DNA of 64,000 bases from Batillaria attramentaria. Taxonomy: Eukaryota; Mollusca; Gastropoda; Batillariidae. A model generated the notes under the pieces. That model worked only from the letters and a program-made list of their open reading frames with translations, had not been told where the DNA came from and did no database searches. Both the position numbers and the translations under genes were made by a program. Shown here in pieces: positions 29,066 through 40,351 of the stretch (the first letter of the stretch is position 1; the number at the start of each line of letters is the position of its first letter). The DNA lies in contig JACVVK020000327.1 in assembly GCA_018292915.2 (NCBI GenBank), positions 682,501 through 746,500 of the forward strand. Direction: 5' to 3'.

Positions 29066-29339
29066 ACCTTTCATTTCTGACTCTTTATTTGTGTCTCACG
29101 TCGGCCAGAACGGTTTGTTTTTGAGTGTACACAGTTTTGTCTTCAGAGTAATGCTTTCTTGTCTCATTTCGCATTTTGTATGTTTATGTTGAAACTGTTC
29201 CAGGATATTTGCCACACCGACACTAGCTAACATTTGCCAAGTCAGCGTGTGTGAACAATGTGTAATGTGTTAATACTGTTGTGCCCTATTTAAGCGCGTG
29301 TCTAACATTTATCAGTGAATATTTTAGGCATGTTGATTT

Positions 29340-29525
29340 GTTAAATAATAATAATAATAATAGGTCTTATAAAACGCTAACAGTCTGCTCAAAGAACACT
29401 CAGTACGCTACACACACACATTCTCATGCATACATGAAACATGAAACACTAAGTATGTGTGCGGAGGGGGGGGGGGGGAGGGGCGGCGTGGGGGGGGGGG
29501 GGGCTGTCAGGGGGTGGGGGTGTGT
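29340..29525. repeat. (AAT)n and poly-G-rich tract
   Basis: A short AAT run at 29345-29361 and several long G runs with GT interruptions at 29465-29520, downstream of the GPCR. Confidence 0.85.
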
Positions 29526-29567
29526 GGTAGACGATACTACAGATCATATGCTATCTTGAATAGGTGA

Positions 29568-29700
29568 GTCTTTCGTTTTGACTGAAACTGTGGGAGGCTC
29601 TGGGTGTTCCTAAGGGAGGGAGGCAGAGAATTCCATTTCTGGGGGGCACAGAAACTGAAAGAGCGCTTACCGAAAGTTTTGAGATTGAACTTGGGATATC
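29568..29700 (-). mobile_element. LINE fragment, RT C-terminus
   Basis: The minus strand encodes RSFSFCAPQKWNSLPPSLRN and then a KTHLF end, the common close of non-LTR ORF2 proteins (WNSLP...LK.HLF). Confidence 0.75.
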
Positions 29701-29907
29701 TTGATCACTTAGCCGAAACATCGCAACTTTTATGCTCGGTTTGTTTTTGTTTTTGTTTTGTTTTTCTTCCCTATTCAGAGTACCTAAATAAATTGTATAC
29801 TTAAATTCACTTGATTGTTTTGGCTCTTTGACAAAATGTGGTTTGGTTGATCCGTTTCCGTCAGTTTGTGCTATAGAAAGGTGTAAAATTTCAGCTGTCA
29901 GCCTTGT

Positions 29908-29992
29908 CTTGTATAGCCGAATGGTATAGCGTGCTGGGCGTGAGTGTGAATCCCGACTGGCGCCAAATATTTGTGCTGGCCCTTTTTCTCGG
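29908..29992 (+). mobile_element. SINE family A, head plus short body
   Basis: GCCGAATGGTATAGCGTGCT head, TGAATCCCGACTGG and GCCAAATATTTGTGCTGGCC, truncated after CTTTTTCTCG. Confidence 0.75.
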
Positions 29993-30201
29993 TTTGTGGT
30001 TTTAGCTGATTGTGTGTTGCTACCGTCAGCATGTGGTGTATGGCCGTTGAGGCGGTGTAGAGCAACCCATGCATTCAGACGAACCATCCACGCACACTCA
30101 CGCACACCATGCAGGAAACGCGGACCACGGCCGCGAACAACATGCAGGTTACCAGTCAGGAGAACTGCAGGCGGAATGCTTGGGTTTAATCCCTTGTAGA
30201 A

Positions 30202-30202
<1 letters not shown>

Positions 30203-30256
<54 letters not shown>
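30203..30256. repeat. (AC)n microsatellite
   Basis: About 26 AC units. A perfect-arm hairpin CATGGTCAC...GTGACCATG follows at 30308-30334. Confidence 0.95.
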
Positions 30257-30258
<2 letters not shown>

Positions 30259-30487
30259 GCTCATCCGTTCGCCATTCTCTCGCACACTCTCCCGTCATTT
30301 TTTTGTCATGGTCACCGTGTCATAGTGACCATGAGCCAATGACGACAACACCTTAAACACCCACCCACCCAGTCTTGTCCCAAATAGATTGTGTTTAGCC
30401 TTCCTGCCATGTGATTTGCATAGCATCCGGCATAGGCTATTTTATCCACTGTTTTTATTTCAGCGGCCTTGTCACTTCTAGTCACGG

Positions 30488-30640
30488 TAGGTTGGTTGTT
30501 TGTGTGTATTAAAGTCCTTTTCCCACCAAATAAGAGTGATATCAAGGACGCGACTTGAAAGAGCTAGCACAATGTTTTTGGCACCCTGCCTGGATTCGAA
30601 AACACAAACCGGATCATTGAAATTCCAAAGCCCTTTCTGG
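30488..30640 (-). mobile_element. SINE family A, old diverged copy
   Basis: Recognisable blocks on the plus strand: AAAGTCCTTTTCCCACCA, GTGATATCAA, CTAGCACAATGTTTTTGGCA and GGATTCGAA. The head is degraded. Confidence 0.65.
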
Positions 30641-30954
30641 TCTCGGAGGGGAAGCAATTTCTGCTGTCTAGCGTGTACCTTTTGAAGAGATTGTTGCCCT
30701 TGGATCAGCAACCGCCACACTCATCGATCTTGACCGAAAATTCGGTCACTTACCTTCTTCACCAAGCTCAGGTGATGGCTTGTCAGTGCAATAAGGCCAC
30801 AGCCTGTTCAGGACACTGATTTACAGGATCCAGGAAAGTAATGGAGATAAATGTGCAAACAAAGAAATTTGTTTCGTGCGTGCAGTCAGTGGAACGAGCG
30901 TATCTCGGCAGTGCGCGGAGTTCAGCGTTTGATTAGCGAAGTCGGGACAGCCGA

Positions 30955-31020
30955 ACAAAACCCAACTGGTAAAACGCTGGGCTTTCAATGCATGGGACGT
31001 GGGTTTGAATCCCGGCTGAA
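30955..31020 (+). other. isolated tRNA-like SINE head
   Basis: AACTGGTAAAACGCTGGGCT and GTGGGTTTGAATCCCGGCTG resemble boxes A and B, but no SINE body follows and stems do not pair. Probably a SINE remnant. Confidence 0.4.
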
Positions 31021-31036
31021 AGCTTACACTGTGTGC

Positions 31037-31172
31037 TGTTTTTATGTTGTTTCCATTACAATATTATAAGTCGGGCAGATTTTTCTACGTTCAAAGTGAA
31101 CTTCGGATTCTGCGCACAGACGTGATGCAAGTGTAACTTTGAGAACGGCGTCATTGTTACTGGCGGGCAGCC
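31037..31172 (+). repeat. hairpin-bearing repeat family, copy 1
   Basis: TTTTTATGTTGTTTCCATTA, a region around GCAGATTTTTCTACGTTC and GCAAGTGTAACTTTGAG..CGTCATT. Other copies: 50885-51040 (minus) and 59150-59277 (plus). The copies carry a palindrome around ATG-(T/C)-GTTTCC..GGAAAC. Confidence 0.55.
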
Positions 31173-31491
31173 GGGGTGCCCCTGAACGCCGGCACTTCTC
31201 CGCCGCGGTGAGTACCGTCTGTGTGTATGTGTGTGTGGATGTGCGGATGTGTGTGCGGTGTGTCCAGGCCTGTTTCTACGAAAATACTCAACCGAATGGC
31301 TTCAAATTTGGGGTCTCCGAATATATCAAAATCTTTTGTTAGAGCAGCGGGGCGTTTGGTGATTGCTTCAGTGATTTGGGAGTTTCGCCCTTTTAAGAAA
31401 AGTTGGTTGTCTCGCGTTTACACGGGGGGGAGGGGGGGGGGTAGGCCTTTAACTGCTGTACTTCGTTTAACAGTCGGTCTCTTGATGCTTT

Positions 31492-31640
31492 GCAGGTTTA
31501 ACGCCCTTTTCCACTACATAAGTGTGTTATCAAAGACAGGGCAACGAGGAAAGAAACCAGCACGAAGTGCTGGCTCCTAACCCGGATTCGAACACACGGC
31601 CCGGGCTCTGCAAACCAACGCTATTTCAGCTTGGCCATAA
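31492..31640 (-). mobile_element. SINE family A, diverged copy
   Basis: GGTTTAACGCCCTTTTCCAC, ATCAAAGACAGGGCAACGAG, CCCGGATTCGAA and CACGGCCCGGGC on the plus strand. Confidence 0.7.
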
Positions 31641-32069
31641 TTATCCCGATTCCCTTGATGCACACGGGCGAGATCGGAAAATAAAAAGAAGAGTAAAACA
31701 CCGTAGGATGACAGCTCCAGTTTGTAACACTGACAAGAACTGTCACTTTCACTTAGCCTTTCTAATTCGCTGTACCTTTGTGAAGGTTGGCTGGTTGGTT
31801 GGTTGGTTGGTTGGTTAATGGTGGCAGGTTTAAATCTTAATAAGCCCGTGCATAATCGCAGTGTTACTTGAAATCTTCAGATCACTAGAAGCCACTTCAA
31901 GCCACTATTACGCAATCTTCAGCGGTATCGCGCCTAGTGGGAGGGCCCACGCCTTGCGTAATACTGGCTTGATGCGGCTTCTGCTGGTGTGCAGTGGCTT
32001 GTTCTTTTTTTTTAACCAGTCTTAGCATATAGCGGTAGCGGGTGGGGGGGGGGGGGGGGTCTGGCTGGA

Positions 32070-32220
32070 GCTATTAGAAATTAACGACCTTTTCCACCAT
32101 ATAAATACCAAAGACGTGGTAAGGTGGCAAAAGGCTACGAGTTAACTCCGAACCGGGAATCGAACTCATGACCCGAGCAAGAACAGCCAAACGCCTTAGC
32201 TTACCAGCTGGCCAACTACT
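32070..32220 (-). mobile_element. SINE family A, diverged copy
   Basis: TTAACGACCTTTTCCACCAT, CCAAAGACGTGG, CCGGGAATCGAACTCATGAC. The region to its right (32225-32480) is repeated next to the copy at 33928-34072. Confidence 0.65.
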
Positions 32221-32588
32221 CTAACTCCCTTAACTTTCACGAAGAGATGGAAAGAAAACATCGTATGACGGCTGATTCAGCTGGTAACGCTGACAGCAGC
32301 ATTCGTTCTAAATCATTAATCCTTTAGATTCTGTGTTTCTGGCCAGACAAATGGGCTGCCTCTGCTCAGTGGGTTTCCGCTGACATCTGCCCCCGTGTAC
32401 CGTGTTTCTGACGCATGTTAAAGGTCCAGGATATAAGATTTGGATCACAGATCGCTCTAAGCTGTTTTGATGGTGTCTATAGCGTCACATCACTTGGAGA
32501 CATGCCCAAATACAGCCACAGACAGGCTTGCGTTGAGATGATTGAAAGCGCAGTAATTGCTGACAGTACTGCGGCCATACTCAAACCT

Positions 32589-32867
32589 GGGCCCGCATGT
32601 AAAAGTCGGGGTTAGGGAGTTTAGCCTCGGGTTAGAGTCTAACCTCGAACTAAACTAGCTGTAGGGTTAAATTTTCTGTTGTTTGTTTGAAATCAGGAAA
32701 CGGGTCCATTCCAGCAAGGTGCCTATGCCGTTATAGAAGGAGTTTTGTCTTCCTTTCTTCGCTTCCTTTTTTTAACATTTAATTTTGCTTTTGGGTTTCT
32801 TTTGTCTTAGTCTGGGTTAGGCCCGTAGCCGTGGGTTAAATTATCCTCGAGTTTTACATACGGGCCC
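32589..32867. mobile_element. TIR (MITE-like) element, copy 2, inverted
   Basis: 279 bp beginning GGGCCCGCATGTAAAAGTCG and ending in the inverse; internally it is the reverse complement of 2235-2518 (for example TTAGTCTGGGTTAGGCCCGT). Non-coding. Confidence 0.85.
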
Positions 32868-32873
32868 TGGTAG

Positions 32874-33341
32874 CAACTCTGTACCACCGGGTTTCACTAC
32901 GCTCACCCTCTGCACTGACCCGAAATCGGCTAGCCGAGACCTGCGCCGAGACAAGTGATACCTAAAGAAGGATTAACCAAAAAATACTCGGTGACAAGGA
33001 AAGTGGACAGTTCTGAACTGCTTTGTAGTCAACGTGGTATTTTACAGTGTGCACAGAAGCCATGAGTTCAGCCGCATTCACCAGCACAGTACATTTTCAG
33101 CCTGTTTCAGAGATTATTGCCGGCATGAGTTGTCCCCCGTACATACACAGAACCGCAGCATGCATGCATGTTTTCGTGGCAACTTTGTGCTCGGCCACGA
33201 AAAATCCGTGGTTGTTGCGGCAAGGGAAACTTTTGTTGTTTTTTCCTTTTTAGGTATCACTTGTCTTGGCGGAGGTCTCGGCTAGCCGATTTCGGGTCAG
33301 TGCAGAGGGTAAGCGTATGAAACCCGATGGTACGGAGCGGA
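32874..33341. mobile_element. foldback element with ~86-bp inverted arms
   Basis: The left arm (about 32878-32967) and right arm (about 33249-33336) are near-perfect inverse copies sharing CTGCACTGACCCGAAATCGG and GACAAGTGATACCTAAA. A ~280-bp unique centre lies between. CCTGGTAG occurs on both sides (32866-32873 and 33342-33349), a candidate 8-bp target duplication. Confidence 0.85.
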
Positions 33342-33420
33342 CCTGGTAGGGCAGTTAAAACAGGAAGCGAGCGGGGCGGGGGGAGGGGGAGGGGTGGTCT
33401 GCATCAGATCTTTGAGAAAA

Positions 33421-33690
33421 GATGGGTCTTCAGCTGGCTTCTGTAAGACACGCTGAGATGGTGGATTTCAAACATGGCGGCAGGGTGTTCCACAGAGTCG
33501 GGGCAGAGCACTTGAAGGAGCAAGCCTCAAAGCGCTTCTTTGGTGGTGTTGTCATGAAACCCAGGGACGGACAAGCGGGACTGAGACGAGGAACGAAGAG
33601 CGCGGGATGGAGTATATGAAGGGATGAGCTCAGAGAGATACTGCGGGGACTTTCCATGGACACAGAGGAACACACAGGACAGACGTTTGT
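33421..33690 (-). mobile_element. LINE fragment, RT C-terminus
   Basis: The minus strand encodes LGFMTTPPKKRFEACSFK, CSAPTLWNTLPPCLKSTIS, matching the usual 'F...AP.LWN.LP..LK' end of non-LTR ORF2. Its 5' side is missing. Confidence 0.7.
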
Positions 33691-33777
33691 GGTTAGTGTT
33701 AGCTTGACAGGCAGCCAGTGCGTTTCTTTCAGGATGAGAGCAACACTCGCTTTAACTTAGTCTTTTCAATGCCGGTT

Positions 33778-33816
33778 TTTTTTTTTTTTTTTTTTTTTTG
33801 GGGGGGGGGGGGGGGT
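33778..33816. repeat. poly-T to poly-G junction tract
   Basis: About 22 T followed by about 16 G and a (GGTT)n tail. Confidence 0.93.
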
Positions 33817-33927
33817 TGGTTGGTTGGTTGAGTTCATTGATCGGTTTGACGATTTTTGACTTTCCTACCTTACTAGACACCATTTCCTTGTATGTCAAGT
33901 AGAATTTCAATGCGTATGAAATACCTC

Positions 33928-34072
33928 TGGATGGGGTTTCTGGGTAAAGTCGATGTCTTTTTCCTTAAACAAAGACGGGACAACGAGCACAGCGTTTTGG
34001 TTCCCCAACAGGGATTCAAACCCACGACCCGAGCAGTGAAAGTCCGACGCTCTTACCATCTCGGCTCCCTTG
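33928..34072 (-). mobile_element. SINE family A, diverged copy
   Basis: AAAGACGGGACAACGAGCAC, CCCAACAGGGATTCAAACCC and ACGACCCGAGCAGTGAAAGT on the plus strand; the 3' part is degraded. Confidence 0.7.
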
Positions 34073-34369
34073 ACGTACATGGAGAGATCGGAAGAAGCAT
34101 CGTAGAACTTTCTGACCAAGCTTTTTCACTTTGACAGCAACTTTCGCTCTATCTAAACTCTTGTCAAGGCTTTTTCTTCAGGACAGACAAATGGATGTGG
34201 TCTCATTTCTGCTGGTTTCCGCTGCCATCTGCCCATGATTTGTGTTGCTGACGCAAGTTAAAGGCCGAGTGTATAAATCTGACTTACGATCACGTGTAGC
34301 TGTTTTGCATCACACAACAGAGAGGCCGTTTACGCCTGTAATTTTACGATGTCATGTTAAGATGTATCA

Positions 34370-34518
34370 TAGCTGTGTGTATGTAACGTGTATGTGACGT
34401 CTATTTCATGTGTATGTAATGTGTAATGTCTTTTTCAAGTGTATCTTGGACTTGGACATCACACATTACTTTAGGATCTGTGTTTAATATGTATGGATTT
34501 ATATGTCTAGATAAATTA

Positions 34519-34579
<61 letters not shown>

Positions 34580-34645
34580 CCAGAAGAAAATTTTCTGCCA
34601 TCGACAGACAATAAAGTTATATTGAATTGAATTGAATTGAATCTC
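34370..34645 (+). mobile_element. LINE 3' UTR and terminus containing (GT)n
   Basis: A GTAT-rich leader, (GT)28 at 34520-34575, then AGACAATAAAGTTATATTG and (AATTG)n. The polyadenylation-like AATAAA followed by a short-unit tail marks a non-LTR 3' end. Confidence 0.6.
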
Positions 34646-34649
34646 ATGT

Positions 34650-34745
34650 GTATGTATTGCCACTATACTAGCTATTGTGAGGCGCCCAGAGCTCCAGCAG
34701 GAGGTTGGGCGCTAGACAAATCCTCATTATTATTATTATTATTCA
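34650..34745 (+). mobile_element. retroposon 3' end with GGCGCCC...GGGCGCT hairpin
   Basis: GAGGCGCCCAGAGCTCC, a short loop, GTTGGGCGCTAGACAAATCC and TCATT(ATT)n. This is the kind of snap-back end used by many LINE/SINE pairs. Confidence 0.55.
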
Positions 34746-35189
34746 TTACTTGCCAATTTTACTGGGTTGGCCCCGGGTTAGTGCGTTAACATTTAACCCA
34801 CCCGGGTTAAAAGTGAGCCTGAGCAGGGTGGAACCCGGGTCCAGGGCCAACTCGCATCTCACATCTAAATATGCAACGTACATGATGCTTTCCGTCAAGG
34901 CATGACGGCGGGCGTAACGTACGCTTTCTTACCAATAAAAACGCCAGCGTGTTTCATTTAGAGGTCTGCGTATATTCAGTATTGGGGCGAGCCCGAAAAA
35001 TCACCGGTGCACAGAACGCGTTAGGGACAGTACACAGGATACCTCAGGACTGAGGTAGATTTATCGGGCTCGATGCTGACCTGTACCTAAGATAAACTAT
35101 TTTGAACGTCCAGACACAACTATTACAACCGCAACTGTTCCAGAACAAAAGACTCCCTGTATTAAGAAGCTCCTATGTCTGAAGGAAAG

Positions 35190-35363
35190 GTGGGTGGGTG
35201 GGTGTTTGGGGGTTTAACGTCCTTTTCCACCACATACGGGTAATATCAAAGACGGGGCAACGATGAAAAAGCCAGCACAAATATTTGGCCCCAACCCGGA
35301 TACGAACTCACGACCCGAGCATTAGAAGTCCAACGCTCTACCATTCGGCCACCCCGGCTCCCC
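35190..35363 (-). mobile_element. SINE family A, full-length
   Basis: Reads, on the minus strand, GGGGAGCCGGGGTGGCCGAA, complete body and (CCCA)n end. Confidence 0.93.
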
Positions 35364-36620
35364 GATACAGATAGAAAGAAGAGAGATAATAATGTTCTGG
35401 CAGCGAACCCTTGAAAAGAAAACCCCCAGTAATCTTAGAAATGGCGCCTTTAAAGAGGAAGTTAGCGCCGCTCCATTCGGATGCCCAAACACGAAGACGT
35501 CATTAATGCTGAAAGTCCAAAAGAGTGGAGGTTAGACGAGGCGAAGTGTTATTTGACTTGATGTCAGCTTTCTTCCTCCTTGAAAGAACATCCTCAAAGC
35601 ACTCTTGAAAATCGGAACGGTCACGGAAAGCGTGTTAGCGGTTCCTATATCTGCAATTGCGAGGACTGTACACGGTCATAAAAGAGAGAAAGGGTACGAC
35701 TGAGCCAGTGCTTAAAAGATGAAAGCCCCAGTTGCCGTGTTTATAACTACGAAAAAGAATTGGCTTGGCTGTGCATGTAGACAGGAGAGAGTCGTGACCT
35801 CAGAGACCTGTCTGGATATCAAGGACAAGGTCGCCGCAATGCTGCTGGGAAGACGTGCGTGTGGCTTTGCTTGTCCTGTTTGCAGCCATGTTTTGATGTA
35901 TCAGCAGTTTGAGACGGCGTGTGAATATCACAGATTCCCTTATTTTCTGAAAACTACATGTCGTAAAGTTACAAGCGCGGTCTCAGGGCCTAAAAGGATT
36001 ATTACTTTAAACAACAACAACAACGACGACGACGACGAGAGCAACAACAACAACAACGACAACAAAGGTTACAACTTTGTGAGATAAATTTTCACGTTGA
36101 ATATCATCTACCTCGGTTCAGATTAAAGTGTCTCTCAGTCTCACAATCCAATCTAGAGTTTAGCCCGAAAAGTCACGTGCTCTCTGATGCACAGGTGTGA
36201 GAACATTGCTCGGGCTGAAGCAAGAGCTGAATCTGCCCGACTGATTTTTTCCCCTTTTCAAGACAAGTGCTCTTTTAACTCAGTTGTCACCAAGTAGATT
36301 TAGGGTTGTGCACCAGTGGTCTCCAAAAGAAAAAAAAAAAAAAAATCATTTATGGATTGAAATTTGGCACAGTGGGAGCGTTGCACTTTGATCGTGCTCG
36401 TGTTTGCTACGATAAGAGTCGTTTAGGAACCGTAAATCTTGTCTGTTTTTCGCATGCAGGGCTCGAACGGAAAAAGAGTATAAAAAAATAATTATTAAGA
36501 AAAACGTGGGAGGCGTGGGCAGTACGAAATGTGTTAATCAAAAGGCGTGCAAGCAAAGAGCGTCACTTAGCAATATCATCTGTCAAAGTGAAAAAAATAG
36601 TCCTTTCTAAGAAGGATTCA
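35364..36620. other. intergenic, no gene recognised
   Basis: Includes an (AAC)n(GAC)n stretch near 36010-36064. The longest open frame here (35719-36087) has no domain signs and ends in translated simple repeat. Confidence 0.55.
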
Positions 36621-36629
36621 TATCACTGT

Positions 36630-36751
36630 CAGGAGATGACAAAATTGTAATTTTTCTGCAGAAAAAAAGTTTTCCTGCAAAAACAAACAAAAGAACCAAT
36701 CATCCCCCCCCCCCCTCCTCCCCCCCCCCCCCCTCCTCGACCCCCCCCCCC

Positions 36752-36819
<68 letters not shown>

Positions 36820-37110
36820 CCCGGGCTTCTGTTTTCTGCAGAAAAAGAACATGACCGCAGATTTTTCCGTGTCATTTTTCCGCAGAGAAACTACCATTTT
36901 CTCATCTCTCGCCAACTTACTCGGCAAGAGATGACAACACATAGCAGTGTTTCTGCAGAAAAAAACTCTTTTTTTTTCTTCTTCTGAAAATAACCCGTCT
37001 GCAGAAAAAAAAGGTGTTTTCTTCCCCTGCAGAATAACATTTCATTCCTATCGAAACCGAGGTATTTTTGCCATCTCCAGCGAATGACAGATTTTGTCAT
37101 TATTTCCACG
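36630..37110. repeat. region of repeated TCTGCAGAAA palindromes with C-rich and (AC)n tract
   Basis: TTCTGCAGAAAA or a near match occurs at about 36653, 36832, 36952 and 37001, with partial forms at 36860-36890 and 37028. A C-rich plus (AC)n tract lies at 36703-36818. GAGATGACA is repeated at both ends. Confidence 0.55.
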
Positions 37111-37261
37111 TGCTGCGCAGCGGACACAGAGCAATTGAAGCGCGAACAAGCTGACTTTGACAAAGGAAAAGGATGTCCTTGGAGCAAATAAATAATCATC
37201 TCCCGAGACAACAAGCACATTAAACCTAGCGAATTCGTTTGAAGAAGAAGCCTGTCTCTGG

Positions 37262-37300
<39 letters not shown>

Positions 37301-37435
37301 CGCTGTTATTTAGCTATGTATACCTTTACTGCAAGCGGACGTCGCGTCAGTGACGAGGCACTGTGGTAACCAGATTACCAAAGCGTTCTCTTTTGAACGG
37401 TACTGTGTCTTCACTAAGAGAATAAGGTCCTGTTG

Positions 37436-37484
<49 letters not shown>

Positions 37485-37494
37485 CGCGCGCCCC
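37262..37494. repeat. two (GT)n microsatellites
   Basis: GT runs at 37263-37299 and 37437-37476, the second ending in a (GC)n run and CCCC. Confidence 0.95.
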
Positions 37495-37734
37495 CACAAT
37501 TTAAAAGTTAACCCTGACTATGGTCGTCATGGCATTAACTTTTGTTGAGCATTACGTAAGGACTGACTGTTGCCTGCTACCTTCTGGCTGAGAGGCCGGG
37601 TCAATTCCTTGTCCAAAGGGAGAGAATAGTCAGTTCAGAGTTTAGAATTTGTTTAACAGGGTTATTACCCTCACACCGTACTGGCAGAGCACGATCGACA
37701 CAGACAACTTTTTTTTTTTTCAAGCAGTGCAGGC

Positions 37735-37790
37735 CATTCAGCCGCGAATTAGTCTTTGTTGCTTGCACGGCTTTTAGTCCTAAAAACCCA
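37735..37790 (+). mobile_element. SINE family D fragment
   Basis: CAGCCGCGAATTAGTCTTTG and TTGCTTGCACGG, then a diverged CTTTTAGTCCTAAAAACCCA end. Confidence 0.5.
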
Positions 37791-38345
37791 CCCACCCTAC
37801 CACCCCATTCAGGTAGCACTTGCTCGGCCGTTGAAGTAAGCTATGGACATCTATCACAGAGAGTTCCTCTAGGGGAAAACCACGTGCAGTTCTTCTTTCC
37901 GATGATCTGTGTTCGTACCGTGATTATTACGGATGTCTTTCAAAACCTTGAGGGAGATCGTAAGGTCGGGGTCCTTCCGCCATTTTGTCATGCCAATATA
38001 TTCTCATGCCGGTTCCTTTTGCTGAAGGCATCAAACGTGGAAACCCCTGGTAATGACAGCATTGCTTTCTCTGCAGCTGCACCAGACATGAACCTATAGA
38101 CTATCATTGCACTCACACACACACGCACACACACACAAACACACACACACACACACACACACATGTATATTCACGCACTCACTCATTCCCTCACGCACGC
38201 ACACACAGCTTTGCGGCTAGCTTACAACTACACGAAATACATGATACAGCGCATTACAATGTTCTGCACCAAGCGTAGACAAGAAGAGGTCCCATGCTTT
38301 AACTGAGTAATGCTTCGTAAGGAAGTCAGATCCTGCAAAACTTCC

Positions 38346-38877
38346 CGTACTGCCCAGCAATGCCATGCCTATATCTTTCTATAATACATGCCATGCCAAT
38401 ATCTTTCTATAATAAATGCCATGCCTATATCTTTCTGTAACAAATGCCATGCCTATATCTTTCTATAATACATGCCATGCCTGCATCTTTCTATAATAAA
38501 TGCCATGTCTATATCTTTCTGTAACAAATGCCATGCCTACATCTTTCTATAATAAATGCCATGCCTATATCTTTCTATAATGAATGCCATGCCTGCATCT
38601 TTCTATAATAAATCCCATGCCTACATCTTTCTATAATAAATCCATGCCTATATCTTTCTGTAACAAATGCCATGCCTGCATCTTTCTATAATAAATGCCA
38701 TGTCTATATCTTTCTGTAACAAATGCCATGCCTACATCTTTCTATAATAAATGCCATGTCGATATCTTTCTATGATAAATGCCATGCCTACATCTTTCTA
38801 TAATAAATGCCATGCCGATATCTTTCTATGATAAATACCATGCCTATATCTTTCTATAATAAATGCCATGCCTACAT
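38346..38877 (+). repeat. 28-bp minisatellite (~19 units)
   Basis: Units follow ATGCCATGCCTATATC plus TTTCTATAATAA, with C/T or G variants at few sites (for example CTGTAACA in place of CTATAATA). One unit is shortened near 38638. Direct repeats without spacers, so not a CRISPR. Confidence 0.97.
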
Positions 38878-40009
38878 CTAAACCTACATATAAACCTCTA
38901 ACTAAGCTTATAAAAGCTATAACGTCTGGCCGCGACCCTTGGTTAAAACTGATTTATTTTGTTGCACTGGTGGAAGTACAGAAACACAGTTTGAGCACAA
39001 ACAAGACGTACTTATGACATGCTCAATAAAAATTCAATTAAAGCAACCTTTCCAACGGCGGTTCACGAATTATGAATGAGAGAGAGAGAGAGGGTGGGGT
39101 GCGGGGGGGGGGGGGGGGGTAGGTCTCTGTCAGTGAGCATTTTCACATCAACGGCGGTCAGCAGCTACAGCCGCGACCCTTGTAGCCTGAAAAGGACCAC
39201 AATTTAATCATTCAGGCGCACAGAATGAAATAATCACCGCTACGCTAAAGCTTACCCTGTGTCGGATCTCGCCATGGGAATACTCCAAACCCTCAATTTC
39301 TCGGCGCAGTTCTAAATAATCAACATCCCAACGAAAAAGGAAGAATGAGTTGAACATTGCTGAGTCGAAGTCTGTCTACATTCACACGCTTTGGAAAACC
39401 AACGGACAGAAAAGAATTATCAAGGGACATTTTTTTCACGCTCGATCCCATTTGCATCTGTTTTGTTTTCTTGTCGCCGAAAGCCTGAGAAATCACGCCA
39501 ACTGTATGGTCATATTGTCTTGCATCGGGCCGGGAGAGACTTTGTAGGGAAGGTTTCAACAGTGTTTTCATATGTCCGCACCCCGCACGCGTGACTGCAT
39601 TTTGTTTGTTTTAATTGACACCTTTAGACCATGAGACACGAACGGATTCCAAAATAACCCCCCAAAACAAAGCGGAACAAATTCAAGCACAGGAAGCATT
39701 TTTTTTTCCCTGCGATCAAAACACGAAACCGTGACTTGCTGCCATGGCGACCACACAACTTGCAGAATGAGAGATCAGCTAGGGGCAAAAAGGTGTAGGC
39801 TTTGATAACACACATCAATTTGATGTGAGCTTTCGAGAACTCAAAACAAGATCACTGACACGTCCTTTTCAAACCTCCAAAGTTTTAGAAAATGAGCCAC
39901 CGGTTTCTGTGTGTGTGTGTGTGTGTGTGTGTGGTGTGCAGAAGCTGCTCGTTTCTTCTTGTTGATTCCATTTGATCAGTTAGATAATAGTAGTCGTTAG
40001 CAACGGCAG
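38878..40009. other. intergenic, no gene recognised
   Basis: Contains an (AG)n and poly-G tract at 39078-39119 and a (GT)n run at 39907-39933. No exon could be supported. Confidence 0.55.
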
Positions 40010-40078
40010 GTATGAAAACTGATTATCTGACGTCAACTGCCTCTGCCGTTGTAAAATAAAGTTTCATTGATTCATTGG
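40010..40078 (+). mobile_element. LINE 3' terminus, hairpin type
   Basis: TAGCAACGGCAGG, spacer, GCCGTTGTAAAATAAAGTTT and CATTGATTCATTGG. Same end as 20985-21085 and the element at 18635-20930. Confidence 0.7.
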
Positions 40079-40315
40079 TCTGCTCGGCAAAACACGCCAC
40101 CACCTCCGAGTTGCTTTTGGTGCACTCGCTAGCATGCTCTGGAAGTTACTAACTCCAGCTGGGTATACCAAAACGAAAACCGGTTTCCGTTCTGCCCAGG
40201 TGCAGTGAAAATAACCCAATCATCGTTTGCGACTGGGAAAAGGTTTGACTGCGAATCTGCTTATCGTGTATCCAAGATGGCTGCCGTCGGTGGTTTTCTG
40301 TTTTCTGACGGGAGG

Positions 40316-40351
<36 letters not shown>

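Noticed and set aside
29551..30285. 244-residue minus-strand open frame
   Set aside because: Runs through translated (AC)n, a SINE and, in the wrong frame, a LINE C-terminus.
35719..36087. 122-residue open frame as a gene
   Set aside because: No domain, no splice logic, and its end is translated AAC/GAC repeat.
38346..38877. CRISPR array
   Set aside because: Units are directly adjacent with no spacers, and the genome is eukaryotic; the same holds for 59818-60985.
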